This document shows, in pieces, positions 23,364-32,934 of a stretch of 64,000 bases of DNA. The position numbers and the translations under genes were made by a program. Position 1 is the first letter of the stretch. The number at the start of each line of letters is the position of its first letter. The notes beneath the pieces were generated by a model, which did no database searches, was not told the DNA's origin, and saw nothing but the letters and a program-made list of their open reading frames with translations. Source of the stretch: Podaxis mareebaensis (taxonomy: Eukaryota; Basidiomycota; Agaricomycetes; Agaricales; Agaricaceae); assembly GCA_018524725.1 (NCBI GenBank), contig JAEUWP010000335.1, positions 682,001-746,000 on the forward strand, in the 5' to 3' direction.

Positions 23364-25715
23364 CTATAGAGACCAGATTTTGACCATAGAATCTCGGCCG
23401 CCAGTGACCAGATATCGATCCATATAGCGCAACTTTTCGACAGGCCGAGTGTGCCCGTTGGTAACCAAAGATGATTGTTGCATGCTTGTACGGTTGTAAA
23501 TCTAGAGACAACATTGTCAATCAAGACACATGCAATATGAAGTAAATGTTTACCTTGACGCCGTTCTCGCCTGCTGCAGTAACAATCTTCCGCGAATCGA
23601 ATTGCAGCGCCGTAACAGCATGATCGTACTTAATGGTTTCAAAGGTTCCGCCCGTCCGAAGGTCCCATATCTAGGGTACAATGTCAGATTAATACTAGTG
23701 GCTGCAGGCTGCAGGCGTACCCGGAGGGTCTTGTCAAGACTGCCGCTGGCAATGTGGATTTCATCAAATTGCAGACACGTTACTGGGCCAGTGTGTCCGT
23801 GCAACGTGCGATGTGCTTGACCGGTACGCACTTGAAGCTCGTTAGAACAAGGAGTTCCAGGCGGCATAGGAACACAAGACTTACTATCCCACATCCTGAC
23901 CGCTCCATCACCGCTTCCACTGACCAACCCATAACCCCAGAACTGCACACCGCCTACAAAATCGGTATACATATCCCAACTTCCATCTGCAGCAGGGGGT
24001 GCTGGTACGGCAAAGCTGCCTGCAGCTGCTGCTGCACCAGGGAAAAGGTTGTTGGGCAACACACCACCAGGAGCACTTGTTGGTGGATGCGAGATTGCCC
24101 ATAGGATGTCCATGGTCATAACACACTGTCCTGTTGTTAAATCCCATTGCCGTAGGGTTTTGTCAGAAGCTCCCGTCACCTAAAATCATCCGCTGTGAGC
24201 AAAGGACGGATATGACAAGTGTAATGGTCGTACCAAGCACTCATCCTCGAAATACAGCGCTGTCACAGTCTTCGTGTGTCCTTCCAGAATCCTTAGACAA
24301 GAGCCGTCCTTTTCAACCTCGCTGTCATCCTCTTTGCCGTTCCGAATACCACCGGGCCGCTCAACGATTTCTCCACCATCATCTTCTGCTTCTTCAGCCA
24401 CATCACTCAAGTTTACCATCTCACCGTCTCCCCAAGCCTCATCATCAACCTTCCGAAGATCCCAAACACGCACATTTCCATCTTCACCGCCCGTCAAACA
24501 AATATGATCCTCCACTTGTAGCGATTTCACGCTGCTAGCATGGCCTCGTAACCTGCCAATCTCTGTTCCAGAGAACAGGTCCCATACACGAGGTTGTGCG
24601 TCCTCTTGTGATGCACTGACAAGAGTTCCGTAAGGTTCCGAGAAATCGAGAGCGGTGATTGGGGACGTATGACTCTCAAGAGTCTAGCATGACAGGTATG
24701 TTTTCAACGTCAATCTGAAATACGAGATAGGTTCGACATACCATGAATGCAACACCTGGAGGAAGTTCTTCGTGCTCTGATGGAAGGAATGCTGGACCTG
24801 GATTTAGATGAGTATCTAGACCCCTTGCAATTTAAATATAATATACCCTTTCTACGTCGCGTTGTCGGCGGGATATGCAAAGCTTGTGCAGATGAAGTCT
24901 TGCTAGCCGATTGTTCAAACTCCATTCTCTCCTTGACACCCTGTACTACATCGTTGGAATCAACACCTGGAGTCAAGGCATGGAAACAGATGCACCCACG
25001 CTCGTCGTCTAATTCGAGCTCATCCTCCTGTAGTTTGAGAAGATCCTGTCCGAGTTTAGCTCGTATGCTGTCTAATGCAGCAATTTTGTTCGCGATCTCC
25101 TCTATCTCACTATTAATGAGACTCTGTTTGGTGTGAGCTAAGATCGTTGGAGAAAGAACAACACCGTACCCGTCGAACATGCAAATTCTCCTTATCCCGC
25201 AAAATTTCCGCCTGCTGTCGCATCAACTCCTCCCTCCCTAACCGCTTCGCCGTGCTCAGACTCTCTCTACCCCTCCGCTTCGAGCCCTTACCCGCAACAA
25301 CTACAACATCCTCTTCACTCGCCGCACTTCGACTCTCATGGTCCTCGTCTTCCACCATCAACCCCCTCGCACTCATTCCCAACTTCTTCAAACCAAGCTT
25401 GGGAGTCTCCACATGCCGCATCTGCCTCCGTCTTGTCCGACTCTTATCCGCACTCGGAATCGTCGCTTCGAAACCACGCAAGAGACTGACATTCGACGCC
25501 ACGCCTTCAAGTTCCGGAACTTCCGCCTCCAATAACTCATCCGTCGCCTCAACTATCTGCAATTCGCGCGAAGTTACCCGATGCGAGGAACCAAGACCAA
25601 GTCGGAGTGGTGCCCGACCGAGGGTTGCAAAATCCATTTTTGAACTCGACCCGCTCACGGACGCACGCGGTCGAGAGGACACGGTTGCTGCAGAACTCAT
25701 CATACGTGGAGTCAT
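23364..25715 (-). CDS. MDV1: Mitochondrial division WD40 adaptor (Mdv1/Caf4)
   Basis: Eight exons: 25170-25715, 24847-25123, 24742-24797, 24234-24683, 23885-24179, 23721-23830, 23554-23670 and 23364-23501, giving 662 residues. The N-terminal part includes NVSLLRGFEATIPS, a segment typical of fungal Mdv1. A coiled coil follows (INSEIEEIANKIAALDSIRAK), then a linker, then seven WD40 repeats from TLESHTSPITALDF to the end, which reads YLVTGGRDSMVKIWSL. In yeast Mdv1 binds Fis1 on the outer mitochondrial membrane through its N-terminus, dimerises through the coiled coil and recruits the dynamin Dnm1 through the propeller. An acidic insert of about 40 residues sits within the second WD repeat (DEAWGDGEMVNLSDV...). 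Start chosen as MTPRMMSS; an upstream in-frame ATG exists at 25793. Confidence 0.9.
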
Positions 25716-26275
25716 TATCACGGGGGCCACTATTTCGAGACACGAGTTGTTGGGGAATTCAGCACATGAAGAGTATGATGCAATAAAAAGCACGAACGAT
25801 CTGACAAAATGCGAGCTGAATCTGCTTTCTTGTGGTGAAAGGGGGCGAGAAAAGTCTTCTGGAGAACCTCTAGTTTGCTCTGTCCGCCTGAAGTGGAGGG
25901 CTGGGGATCCTGTCTCTTCTTTGCCTTTGACCCATTACTCCTCTCTCCAAACTCAGAGCCCATTGCTCAGCGTGGTGGAAAGGCGAGGGAGCCGCAGAGG
26001 ACAGAGATTGACGGTTGAGGTGCTTCAGAGAATTGCCGGAGGATGAGCTTTCCGAACGCGAACACGGCCAACTCTCTCCCCTTGCCCCCGATGATGCGCG
26101 GTTCCCACGAGGATCCCAATGACATATTCCTCAGGTTCCTCCAAAATACAAAACAAAATAATGGCGTGGAATCAACCTATGCTACAGTACATTTGCGGCG
26201 ACGAGATGCCCAGAGCGAGCACCAATGCATGCTCTAACTAGTCTCCAAAATTAACACATGATGCACCCCTGACCA
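25716..26275. other. Intergenic region
   Basis: 5' side of MDV1 and 3' side of the small membrane protein gene (both minus). A 64-codon plus-strand frame at 26043-26237 contains HEDPNDIFLRFLQN; it could be a small gene but has no family match that I recognise. Confidence 0.4.
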
Positions 26276-27007
26276 TCACCGCGACCAGCTAAAATCTAAC
26301 ACCATATTAAATCCATATGGCCGAAGGTCATATTCCTTCCGTATCAGAGGAAGGTCCACCGTACTCGGTTTCACAACAGGCAGCGTATCATTCACGCCCA
26401 GCACCTCTGATACAGAGGGAGAAGGCGAAGGCGAAGGCGACACTACGTCATCGGAAGGCGTAGCTTCTGAGGCCAATTCCGAGTGTAACATGTAGTTGGA
26501 AAAGGAATTATAGAAGCCAGGGCTGAGGCTTTTCAAGACGGACCAGATTTTGTGCGAAACGTCGGTTTCGCCAACTTTTGAGTGTAGGTCCTGGTCGAGT
26601 AAGTCGCGTGGTTCCGTCGCCTCGCGTAAGAGATCGTCGGAAGCCTTCTGCCTCTTCTCCAAGCTGTCTTTCAAACGCTGCACACTGATATACTCCCAAT
26701 GCGAAACGTTGAAGGGCTCGAAAAAGGCACCACTCGTCAGGTCGCACCAACAACGATCGGCAGCTCGGATGACAGTGGGGCGGGGTAAAATGTATGTTGA
26801 AGAAAGAGTTGCGTTGAGGGCATCGGCGAACGTCGAGATGTTTTCGGACCAGGGCGTGGAAAGAGGGGTGTCCAGCGGGAAGGGTTGCCAGTAACACGAA
26901 GAAATGAAAAGCGTCGTGAGGAGGATGATGCAATAGAAACTGGATGCTTGGACTCAGTTCGCGGAGATCAAACGGCGGCATATGGCTTACCATGGCTTAG
27001 CATGCAT
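26276..27007 (-). CDS. Small single-pass membrane or secreted protein, unrecognised
   Basis: Exons 26991-27007 and 26276-26939 (48-base GTAAGC...ATCCAG intron) give 226 residues. The protein begins MHAKPCFYCIILLTTLFISS, an uncleaved anchor or signal peptide, followed by a likely luminal or extracellular domain with N-glycosylation sequons (ENISTF, LNATLSS, FNVSHW). The middle is helical and charged (RLKDSLEKRQKASDDLLRE). A short SPSPSPSPS tract follows, encoded by a GAAGGC repeat near 26421-26440, and the C-terminus is DLRPYGFNMVLDFSWSR. I do not recognise the family. The 17-base first exon is inferred from the frame and the hydrophobic start. Confidence 0.6.
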
Positions 27008-27377
27008 TGTGAGGGAAAGAAGAAAGAGAACAAGAAAATAGGGCGGGGCGGTTGGAAGGGGAAGAAGAAGAAGAGGAAGGAACCATCGTGTGCACCTGGA
27101 CATTGTATCAGAAGAGTTGAAGGCAAGAATGCTGACAGGGCAGAACGAACGTACCACATTCGTGAAGCGAAAGCCAAGAACAGGGCGGCTCAGCAGTTGG
27201 CCTGGCACCCGCCTACGCACACCCGCTGATTACGTCATCCCTTCTGATTACCGCCACATCGGGCCCTGCTTGATTAGGAGGCGTGAACTTTCTGGAGAAT
27301 TCCACACGCTTTTCGTCATCTCTTTAAGTTCATCTCCCAAGTCCATCAAGGCCATCTCCCTTGTCTCCACCCACAAC
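27008..27377. other. Intergenic region between divergent genes
   Basis: Shared 5' region of the membrane protein gene (minus) and the p23 gene (plus). It contains a GA-rich tract at about 27057-27080. Nothing else was recognised. Confidence 0.5.
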
Positions 27378-28186
27378 ATGCCAACCCATCCCGAGATCCT
27401 CTGGGCTCAACGAAGCTCCGGGTCAGATGAATCCAAAGTACGTTCTTCATGTGCCCTCACTATCTTGACCCATCGTTGAAACAAGTCGCCAGAACATCAT
27501 ATACCTCACCGTCAATCTCCCCGATATCCACAAGGACACCCTGCAGTATAGCCTGAACCCAGATAAATTGACTTTCAAGGCGGTATCTGGAAAGTAAGTT
27601 ATTGCCATCATCAAACCAATGACATCTGTCACCCACCTATACACATTGTTCAGAGATGAAGAGCACACAAAAGATTATGCTTTTGAAATCGAGTTCTATG
27701 AGGAAATTGTCCCTGAGGTACGTGGACTGTGCAACCGAGTCCATCCAAGTTGACGGACGCGTCACAATGGGTCCCTAGAAATCCGTAGCAAAAACTAGTG
27801 ACCGCGCCTTCGACGTCAAAATCCAGAAGAAGAATACCAAGGCAGAGTATTGGCCCCGATTAACTAAGGAGAAGAACCGTTTCGTCAAGACCAACTTTGA
27901 TAGATGGGTGGATGAAGATGAGCAAGACGGCGGCGTTCCAGATGACGATTTCGACTTCGACGGTCTGGGCGGTGGGGCTGGCCCAGCAGGCATGGACTTT
28001 GAGAAGGTGAGCGAATACTGGCCCTGTGTTCGACACCCTTTGCTGACATACATGAAGATGATGGCGGATATGCAGAAGAGCGGAGGTGCGAGTAGTCCTG
28101 GCGGTGCCGCTGCCGATGAAGATATCGACGATTCCTCGGACGATGAAGGACCACCCCCTCTGGAAGATGCCGAACCTAGCAAATAG
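27378..28186 (+). CDS. SBA1: Hsp90 co-chaperone p23 (Sba1/Wos2), CS domain
   Basis: Exons 27378-27437, 27493-27593, 27654-27717, 27779-28006 and 28058-28186 give 193 residues. The CS domain reads ILWAQRSSGSDESKNIIYLT, VNLPDIHKDTLQYSLNPDKL, FKAVSG, then AFEIEFYEEIVPE and YWPRLTKEKNRFVKTNFDRW, which is the p23 WPRL...K...WxxWxDEDE signature. A glycine-rich then acidic tail ends DDEGPPPLEDAEPSK, as in yeast Sba1 and fission yeast Wos2. It binds the ATP-bound, closed form of Hsp90 and slows ATP hydrolysis. The last intron (28007-28057) is 51 bases with no stop in frame, so a retained form would add 17 residues. Confidence 0.93.
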
Positions 28187-28493
28187 ACATGATTCACTTT
28201 CACTACAACAATGTCTAATCCGCCTTGGGTCCATTCATTTTCAAGCATTCGTTGGCAATGTAGTCAGCTTCCACAAAATAGTTCTCAATATTAAGAATAT
28301 GATAAGAATATGATATGATGTCATAGATCTTCTTCGGGTACGGCGCACGATGGCGCAAACACTTGCTTCAACGCTCTAACTAAGCTCAAACGGGTGTAGG
28401 CGAATTGTATTCTATGACGCAGGATTATCCAAGCTGTATCATAAGCGGATTATCAATCTACTTAACAATCGTATAGACCACAGGTCGAAGCAT
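28187..28493. other. Intergenic region between converging genes
   Basis: 3' regions of the p23 gene (plus) and the CBM19-like secreted protein gene (minus). AT-rich around 28290-28325 with repeated AATATGATAAGAATATGAT, a plausible polyadenylation region. Confidence 0.4.
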
Positions 28494-29897
28494 CTACTGG
28501 ACAGTGAACTAAGAACGAGGATGGAACTTAGTAACATTTCAAGCACGAATAAAGGGGAGACTCACGTAGACCGCATCATCAAGAGACCCATGCTGAGCAA
28601 TCGGCACAAGGACAGGCTGGTGGTTGCTAGCAGCATTGATCGAAGAAAGCTTATAAACTCCAGCAGGAAGCCCCTTGTCAACATCAGCAGTCAGGATACC
28701 CTGGCCGTTAGCTTTGCCGTTCAAACCCTTGAAGAACGCAAAGACATTGGGGTCGGTGGGTGTAGTCTGGTCAAGCGATTCCAACTGCTCAATCACCACA
28801 TGCGAGTGTCCCTTGATGACACCCTGGCCGTTCAACTGTTGCGGGGCAGAGAAATAATTCTGCTGCGCATTCACAAAGTTCCCAGTCTCCAAGTTTTTAA
28901 TCGCCATTTGAACAGTGAATTTTCGGTTGGCGGGAATAGTCGCTCCGTTTTTGGGAAAGACGAACTTGGAGGAAGGCATGTTCCGCGTCGAAGGGAGCAT
29001 TCCCATTGGTGCGGGGTTACATGACCCGTCGCGAATTTGTTGTCCGTTGGTAATGGGGAGGTCGACAGTCAAGCAGAAGTTGATGAAGTTGTTGGTTGAG
29101 GTGATGGAGGCGACCTGACCGTCCGCCGGTTGGTCTTGACCATCGTTCGCAAAGCCTTTGGCGATCACAGCCGGATCGAGCGCTGAAAACTAGGATCAGA
29201 TACGGAGCTGATAGCATGGAGAGTATGAACATACTTAGCGACGTTTGTGGGTCCTGGTCATTGTTGTTTCCAGCGGCACCTCCATTGCCTGCATTGTTAT
29301 TCCCAGCAGCACCTCCATTGCCTGCATTGTTGTTCCCTGTGTTGTCGTTTCCAGTATTATCATTGTTGTTGCCGCCACTGGCAGCTTGAGCACCGGTCTA
29401 TTGCATACTGTATTAGCACAATTCAAAATCCTGGATGAGCCGACTTACTGCGGCAATCCGAGCAGCCGCATCAGCTTCGGTGGTACAGGTGATACTCGTT
29501 CCTGGCGAGTTAACAAGAGGCAAGGCAGAACAACTAAATTACCACTGTGATTAGCCTCTTCGCACCCAGACCCACTTAAGCATAGAATACTCACATTGTG
29601 CCTGGTGCACATGCCTGTGTAACAAACTTGCCATTCACACACTGTGCGAATTTTTGATCGATGCAGGCATTTTCCCCTGTCTGACAGGGGGAGTCGGCAG
29701 TGAGGGTTTTAAACTTCTCACTGTGTAGAGAAAGGCATCAATTACAAAAAGAAGGGACAGGTAAGATCAAGGACACACTTCAGAGCGATAGCATCTTGTC
29801 CGTTCTTGAGATCAAAAGCGGCGCGACGGTCTACAGCAGGCCGTGCTGAGGCCACGAGCGCAAGTGCGAGTGTGACGGAGACAGCAAGAATTTGCAT
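28494..29897 (-). CDS. Secreted protein with CBM19-like module and GHSHVV domain (paralogue A)
   Basis: Six exons: 29779-29897, 29595-29720, 29449-29533, 29235-29397, 28566-29182 and 28494-28508, giving 374 residues. A signal peptide (MQILAVSVTLALALVASA) is followed by a six-cysteine module, CQTGENACIDQKFAQC, GKFVTQACAPGTIC and SITC, which resembles the CBM19 chitin-binding pattern. A short Asn/Gly-rich linker with two near-identical 33-base units (about 29281-29346) leads to the main domain. That domain reads IAKGFANDGQDQPADGQVAS, NNFINFCLTV, NGQQIRDGSCNPAPMGMLPS, MPSSKFVFPKNG, GHSHVVIEQL and NHQPVLVPIAQHGSLDDAVY. I know this domain only as a conserved, uncharacterised secreted domain of basidiomycetes. 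Paralogue B at 32935-34837 shares it. A wall or chitin role is inferred from the module only. Confidence 0.83.
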
Positions 29898-30597
29898 CTT
29901 CGGAAAATCGACAAATTATGAACGTTGAACGAGCGTGGTCGGAGGGTCAGGAAAAGGACACCAGGTCGGAGAAAATCAGAGAAAGAAAAGTGTCGAGGGA
30001 GATGAAAAAGATGCTATAAACGATAGCTGATCGTCGGAAGAAAGACTCTGAAAGAGAGGAACAAAGGAAGCCGGACTGAGGAATTGGACAATAGTAGTGC
30101 CTCATTTATACAACTTCAACCCCGTACAAGGGGTTCGGGTTTCCCGCGTGCCCCGAAGCCTCAATCAGCCGATATTGTCAAGGAATTCTTCGCCAGTTTT
30201 GCAATGACGAAGCAGTATGACCAGTAGTTCTGACTTTTAGTCGAATGGGCCAAGAAACCTTGGCAACGCAGTCGCGTTTGACACATCCTGCCACATGGCC
30301 GGAACCGGCGTATAGCTCATTGCAGCTTCTCCATCATCCCATCGCATGGGATATCCATCAGGACGTAGAGATGCATATGAAACTCGGGCTTGTAGGTGTT
30401 GCGTTGGAAAGGAGGTCACTGATTGCTTCGGGCGGTATCGAAGTGCAGCACATCAGTATCTTTGATGTCTCTTTTCCATCGATTGCTCACGTGAAATGCA
30501 AGAGCGAAATGATGATGGACTAACATATATTTTAAGGCTGGTGGTATCGCAAAAGCACGTCGGTTAGTACGCCTGAGTGTATGCAATAGGTCGCTTT
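29898..30597. other. Upstream region of paralogue A
   Basis: 5' region of paralogue A and 3' region of the HAD phosphatase gene (both minus). It contains the TATA box at 30105-30110. Short open frames at 30237-30523 have no motif. Confidence 0.5.
30105..30110 (-). promoter_or_regulatory. TATA box of paralogue A
   Basis: The minus strand reads TATAAA within TTGTATAAATGAGG, about 210 bases before the ATG at 29897. Paralogue B has a TATA box at almost the same distance, which suggests both promoters descend from one ancestor. Confidence 0.45.
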
Positions 30598-31786
30598 CTA
30601 GGTCTGGTTAATGTTGACTTTGATCTTGCCGCTGTCCAGTAACTCGACAAAAACACTTTTGAGGTGGGTGAGGTGGGTATAATTCAGCGCACTGGACTTC
30701 AGAACAGGCAAGGGCACTTACCTGGTAAGGTCTGGTACAATGTAGTCTGGCTGCGCTCCGTCCTCGAGGATCGCACGTTGGGTTGAAGTGCAGACCGCCA
30801 AGGTCAGAGCTCCTGCAGCTCTACCTGACCTCAGTCCCGAAATGGCATCTTCTACAACAAGGCCTGGACGAAAGTTATCATCAAGACGGTACTGACGGAA
30901 GAATGGCTGAACGCACAGTTGCCTGCCTCGACGCCGCATTTCTCTGCCCCAGCAAGGTACGGGGCAGGATGGGGCTTTCCATGAGCGACATCATTTGCCG
31001 TGATCAGTCCGATTTGAGGAATCGGTATACCGGCCTTTTCGAGAGCGCGAGGGGCATATTTATTAGAAGCTTGATACCAGTCCCGCCCTCAGTTTCCTGC
31101 CGTATTTAGACACCGAAAATGGACACACCGGACGTGACAATGGTCCATTTCGCTTCGCGGAGGAAGACTAACTGCCAAAGGCCTCAGTCGGCGGACGAGT
31201 GGTTGGTGCGCTTGACTTCACCTGTGACACTAGCTGCTTGGCACCAGGCAGAGCCATTGGACCACCGAGAATCACTTCATCTTCAAAACGGTCGATTTCT
31301 GTCTAATTGCCAAGGTAAAATGGGAGCAAGAAACCTCTTGAGTCCAGAGCTACCTGCAACTTGGCCTCATCCTGTATGCCACAGTACTCTTTCAGGGTGT
31401 CGTAAAGTCTCCTTCCGTGAGTCGAATGCGCAACCTCGCGGGGATCACCAAGCGAATAGTCCGATGAAAACGTCTCCCAGGCTTTGTATACACCCGGAGT
31501 TGAGTCTATGAGTGTGCTGTAGACATGAATCAATCAATCAAGTTCGACAGTGGTGACCAGCGATGGTGAATGATGGTTGATGTAGATTTCCGAGATCATT
31601 GGCGCTCCAAGATTGATCTACAGAAAGGCAGCCGCCTCGGCAGGTGCTAGCGTGAAATGGAGCAGTGACTAACCCATCCATATCGAATAAGATCTACCAA
31701 TAATCATCAGAATGATCAGAATAAACTGTGCGACCGAGACAGTGGAAACGACTCACAGCATCGACGACAACTGACGCTGTATGCAT
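30598..31786 (-). CDS. HAD-superfamily sugar or glycerol phosphatase
   Basis: Eight exons: 31757-31786, 31674-31693, 31354-31516, 31222-31302, 31129-31171, 30917-31069, 30722-30863 and 30598-30655, giving 229 residues. HAD motif I is FDMDGTLIDSTPG, assembled across a 157-base intron; motif II is TIVTSG; the motif III lysine lies in VAHGKPHPAPY; motif IV is LVVEDAISGLRSG. The cap region sits between motifs I and II, as in subfamily I enzymes such as yeast Gpp1/2 (glycerol-3-phosphatase) and Dog1/2 (2-deoxyglucose-6-phosphatase), which have similar lengths. The substrate is not decided by the sequence. It acts in the cytosol by an aspartyl-phosphate mechanism. It lies between the two related secreted-protein genes. 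Confidence 0.88.
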
Positions 31787-32934
31787 GTTGCGGGATAAGC
31801 AGCGTCCGACGGTGGTGGTAGTGCAGGAGAAAGCTGGAATGTCATCCCTTCAAGCACCCGTTCGTCCTGCATGGGTGTCGCATCAATAAGATGGTGGGCG
31901 GTCTTTGCCTTCGGCCCGTGAAGGGCCGGCTCCATCTGGTTGCCGTGGGTAATCAAGCACTGCAAACGTGAGCCAGCGGGTAGTCAACGAGTATACAAGC
32001 CTACTTGACGTCGCTATCGAATCTGGAGCATCGACCATTCCCCGGACGTTCCGGAAAGGCCACAAGCAGCTTGACCCATCGAGTATCCCCTGGTGATTAT
32101 ACTCTGGAGGGAGGCGTCCTCCTGCCGACCATTCGCAAACTGGTTACACATCCTGGTTCGGCTTTTCTTATCACCCCAAATTTCTTCGTGGCTATTCTCG
32201 TGGAAAACGTGACGGCAGAAGGTCTCCTTCCGACCTGAAGCGAACCCCATCGACTCGCAGAAGTCAAAACGCTCCTACTCGACGAAGGATTGGATATCCA
32301 CGTCCCAGGAGACACTGGCCAATTATAGCTCAGGGGATTGACATTTGTTACCATGCTGTGCCCTCCCTGCGGCAGTTGTAAGGGTATCGGCAGATGAGCT
32401 ATAAAAACACTCTTTCCCTTCATCCAACACATCCAATTATTTCAGGCATCACTGGCGCATTCTTGATCGTGCGTTAGCGTCGCAACGAACGATGGAACTT
32501 CGTGTCTGATATTTTACTGGGTCATGTTTGCGAGGGTAGATACTCTGTGGGATGACCTTACACATGCCAGGGAGTAACAAAAATAATCAGTCGGCGCCCT
32601 ACGTCGGGCGCATCTCTGTTACATCGACCTCGAAATTGACTTAGGAGTCTGTGTATGCAACGGCTGCCAACAACACTGATGTCCAAAAATACTCTGACAG
32701 ATTCCCATCAGGCCGCACTGGAAGGGTATATAGCGATGGTTTCTTTCTCCCTTCTCTCTACCTTCGTTCACTTCCTTCCCTTTCTTTATCTTTATTTCCC
32801 TGCCTTTTTTCTTCTCGCTCTCCCTTTTCCGCGATTAGGGATTAATTCGGCGGCTAGTCTGCTCATCACATACGACTTTCCTGGTGTCTGTCAATTCTCG
32901 CATTCCTACTTTTATACGCTCTTTCTCGCTCATC
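31787..32934. other. Intergenic region between HAD phosphatase and paralogue B
   Basis: About 1.1 kb. It holds the 5' regions of the HAD gene (minus) and of paralogue B (plus, TATA at 32727-32732, CT-rich leader at 32740-32840). Minus-strand frames at 31753-31965 and 32097-32432 have no recognised motif. Nothing else supported. Confidence 0.5.
32727..32732 (+). promoter_or_regulatory. TATA box of paralogue B
   Basis: TATATA within GAAGGGTATATAGCG, about 205 bases before the ATG at 32935. A pyrimidine-rich leader follows, as in strongly expressed fungal genes. Confidence 0.45.

Noticed and set aside
26043..26237. 64-codon plus-strand frame with HEDPNDIFLRFLQN
   Set aside because: Looks mildly protein-like but has no family match, splice partner or other support.
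31753..32432. Possible decayed second HAD gene upstream of the phosphatase
   Set aside because: Minus-strand frames here show no HAD motif; the idea came only from the neighbour's identity.
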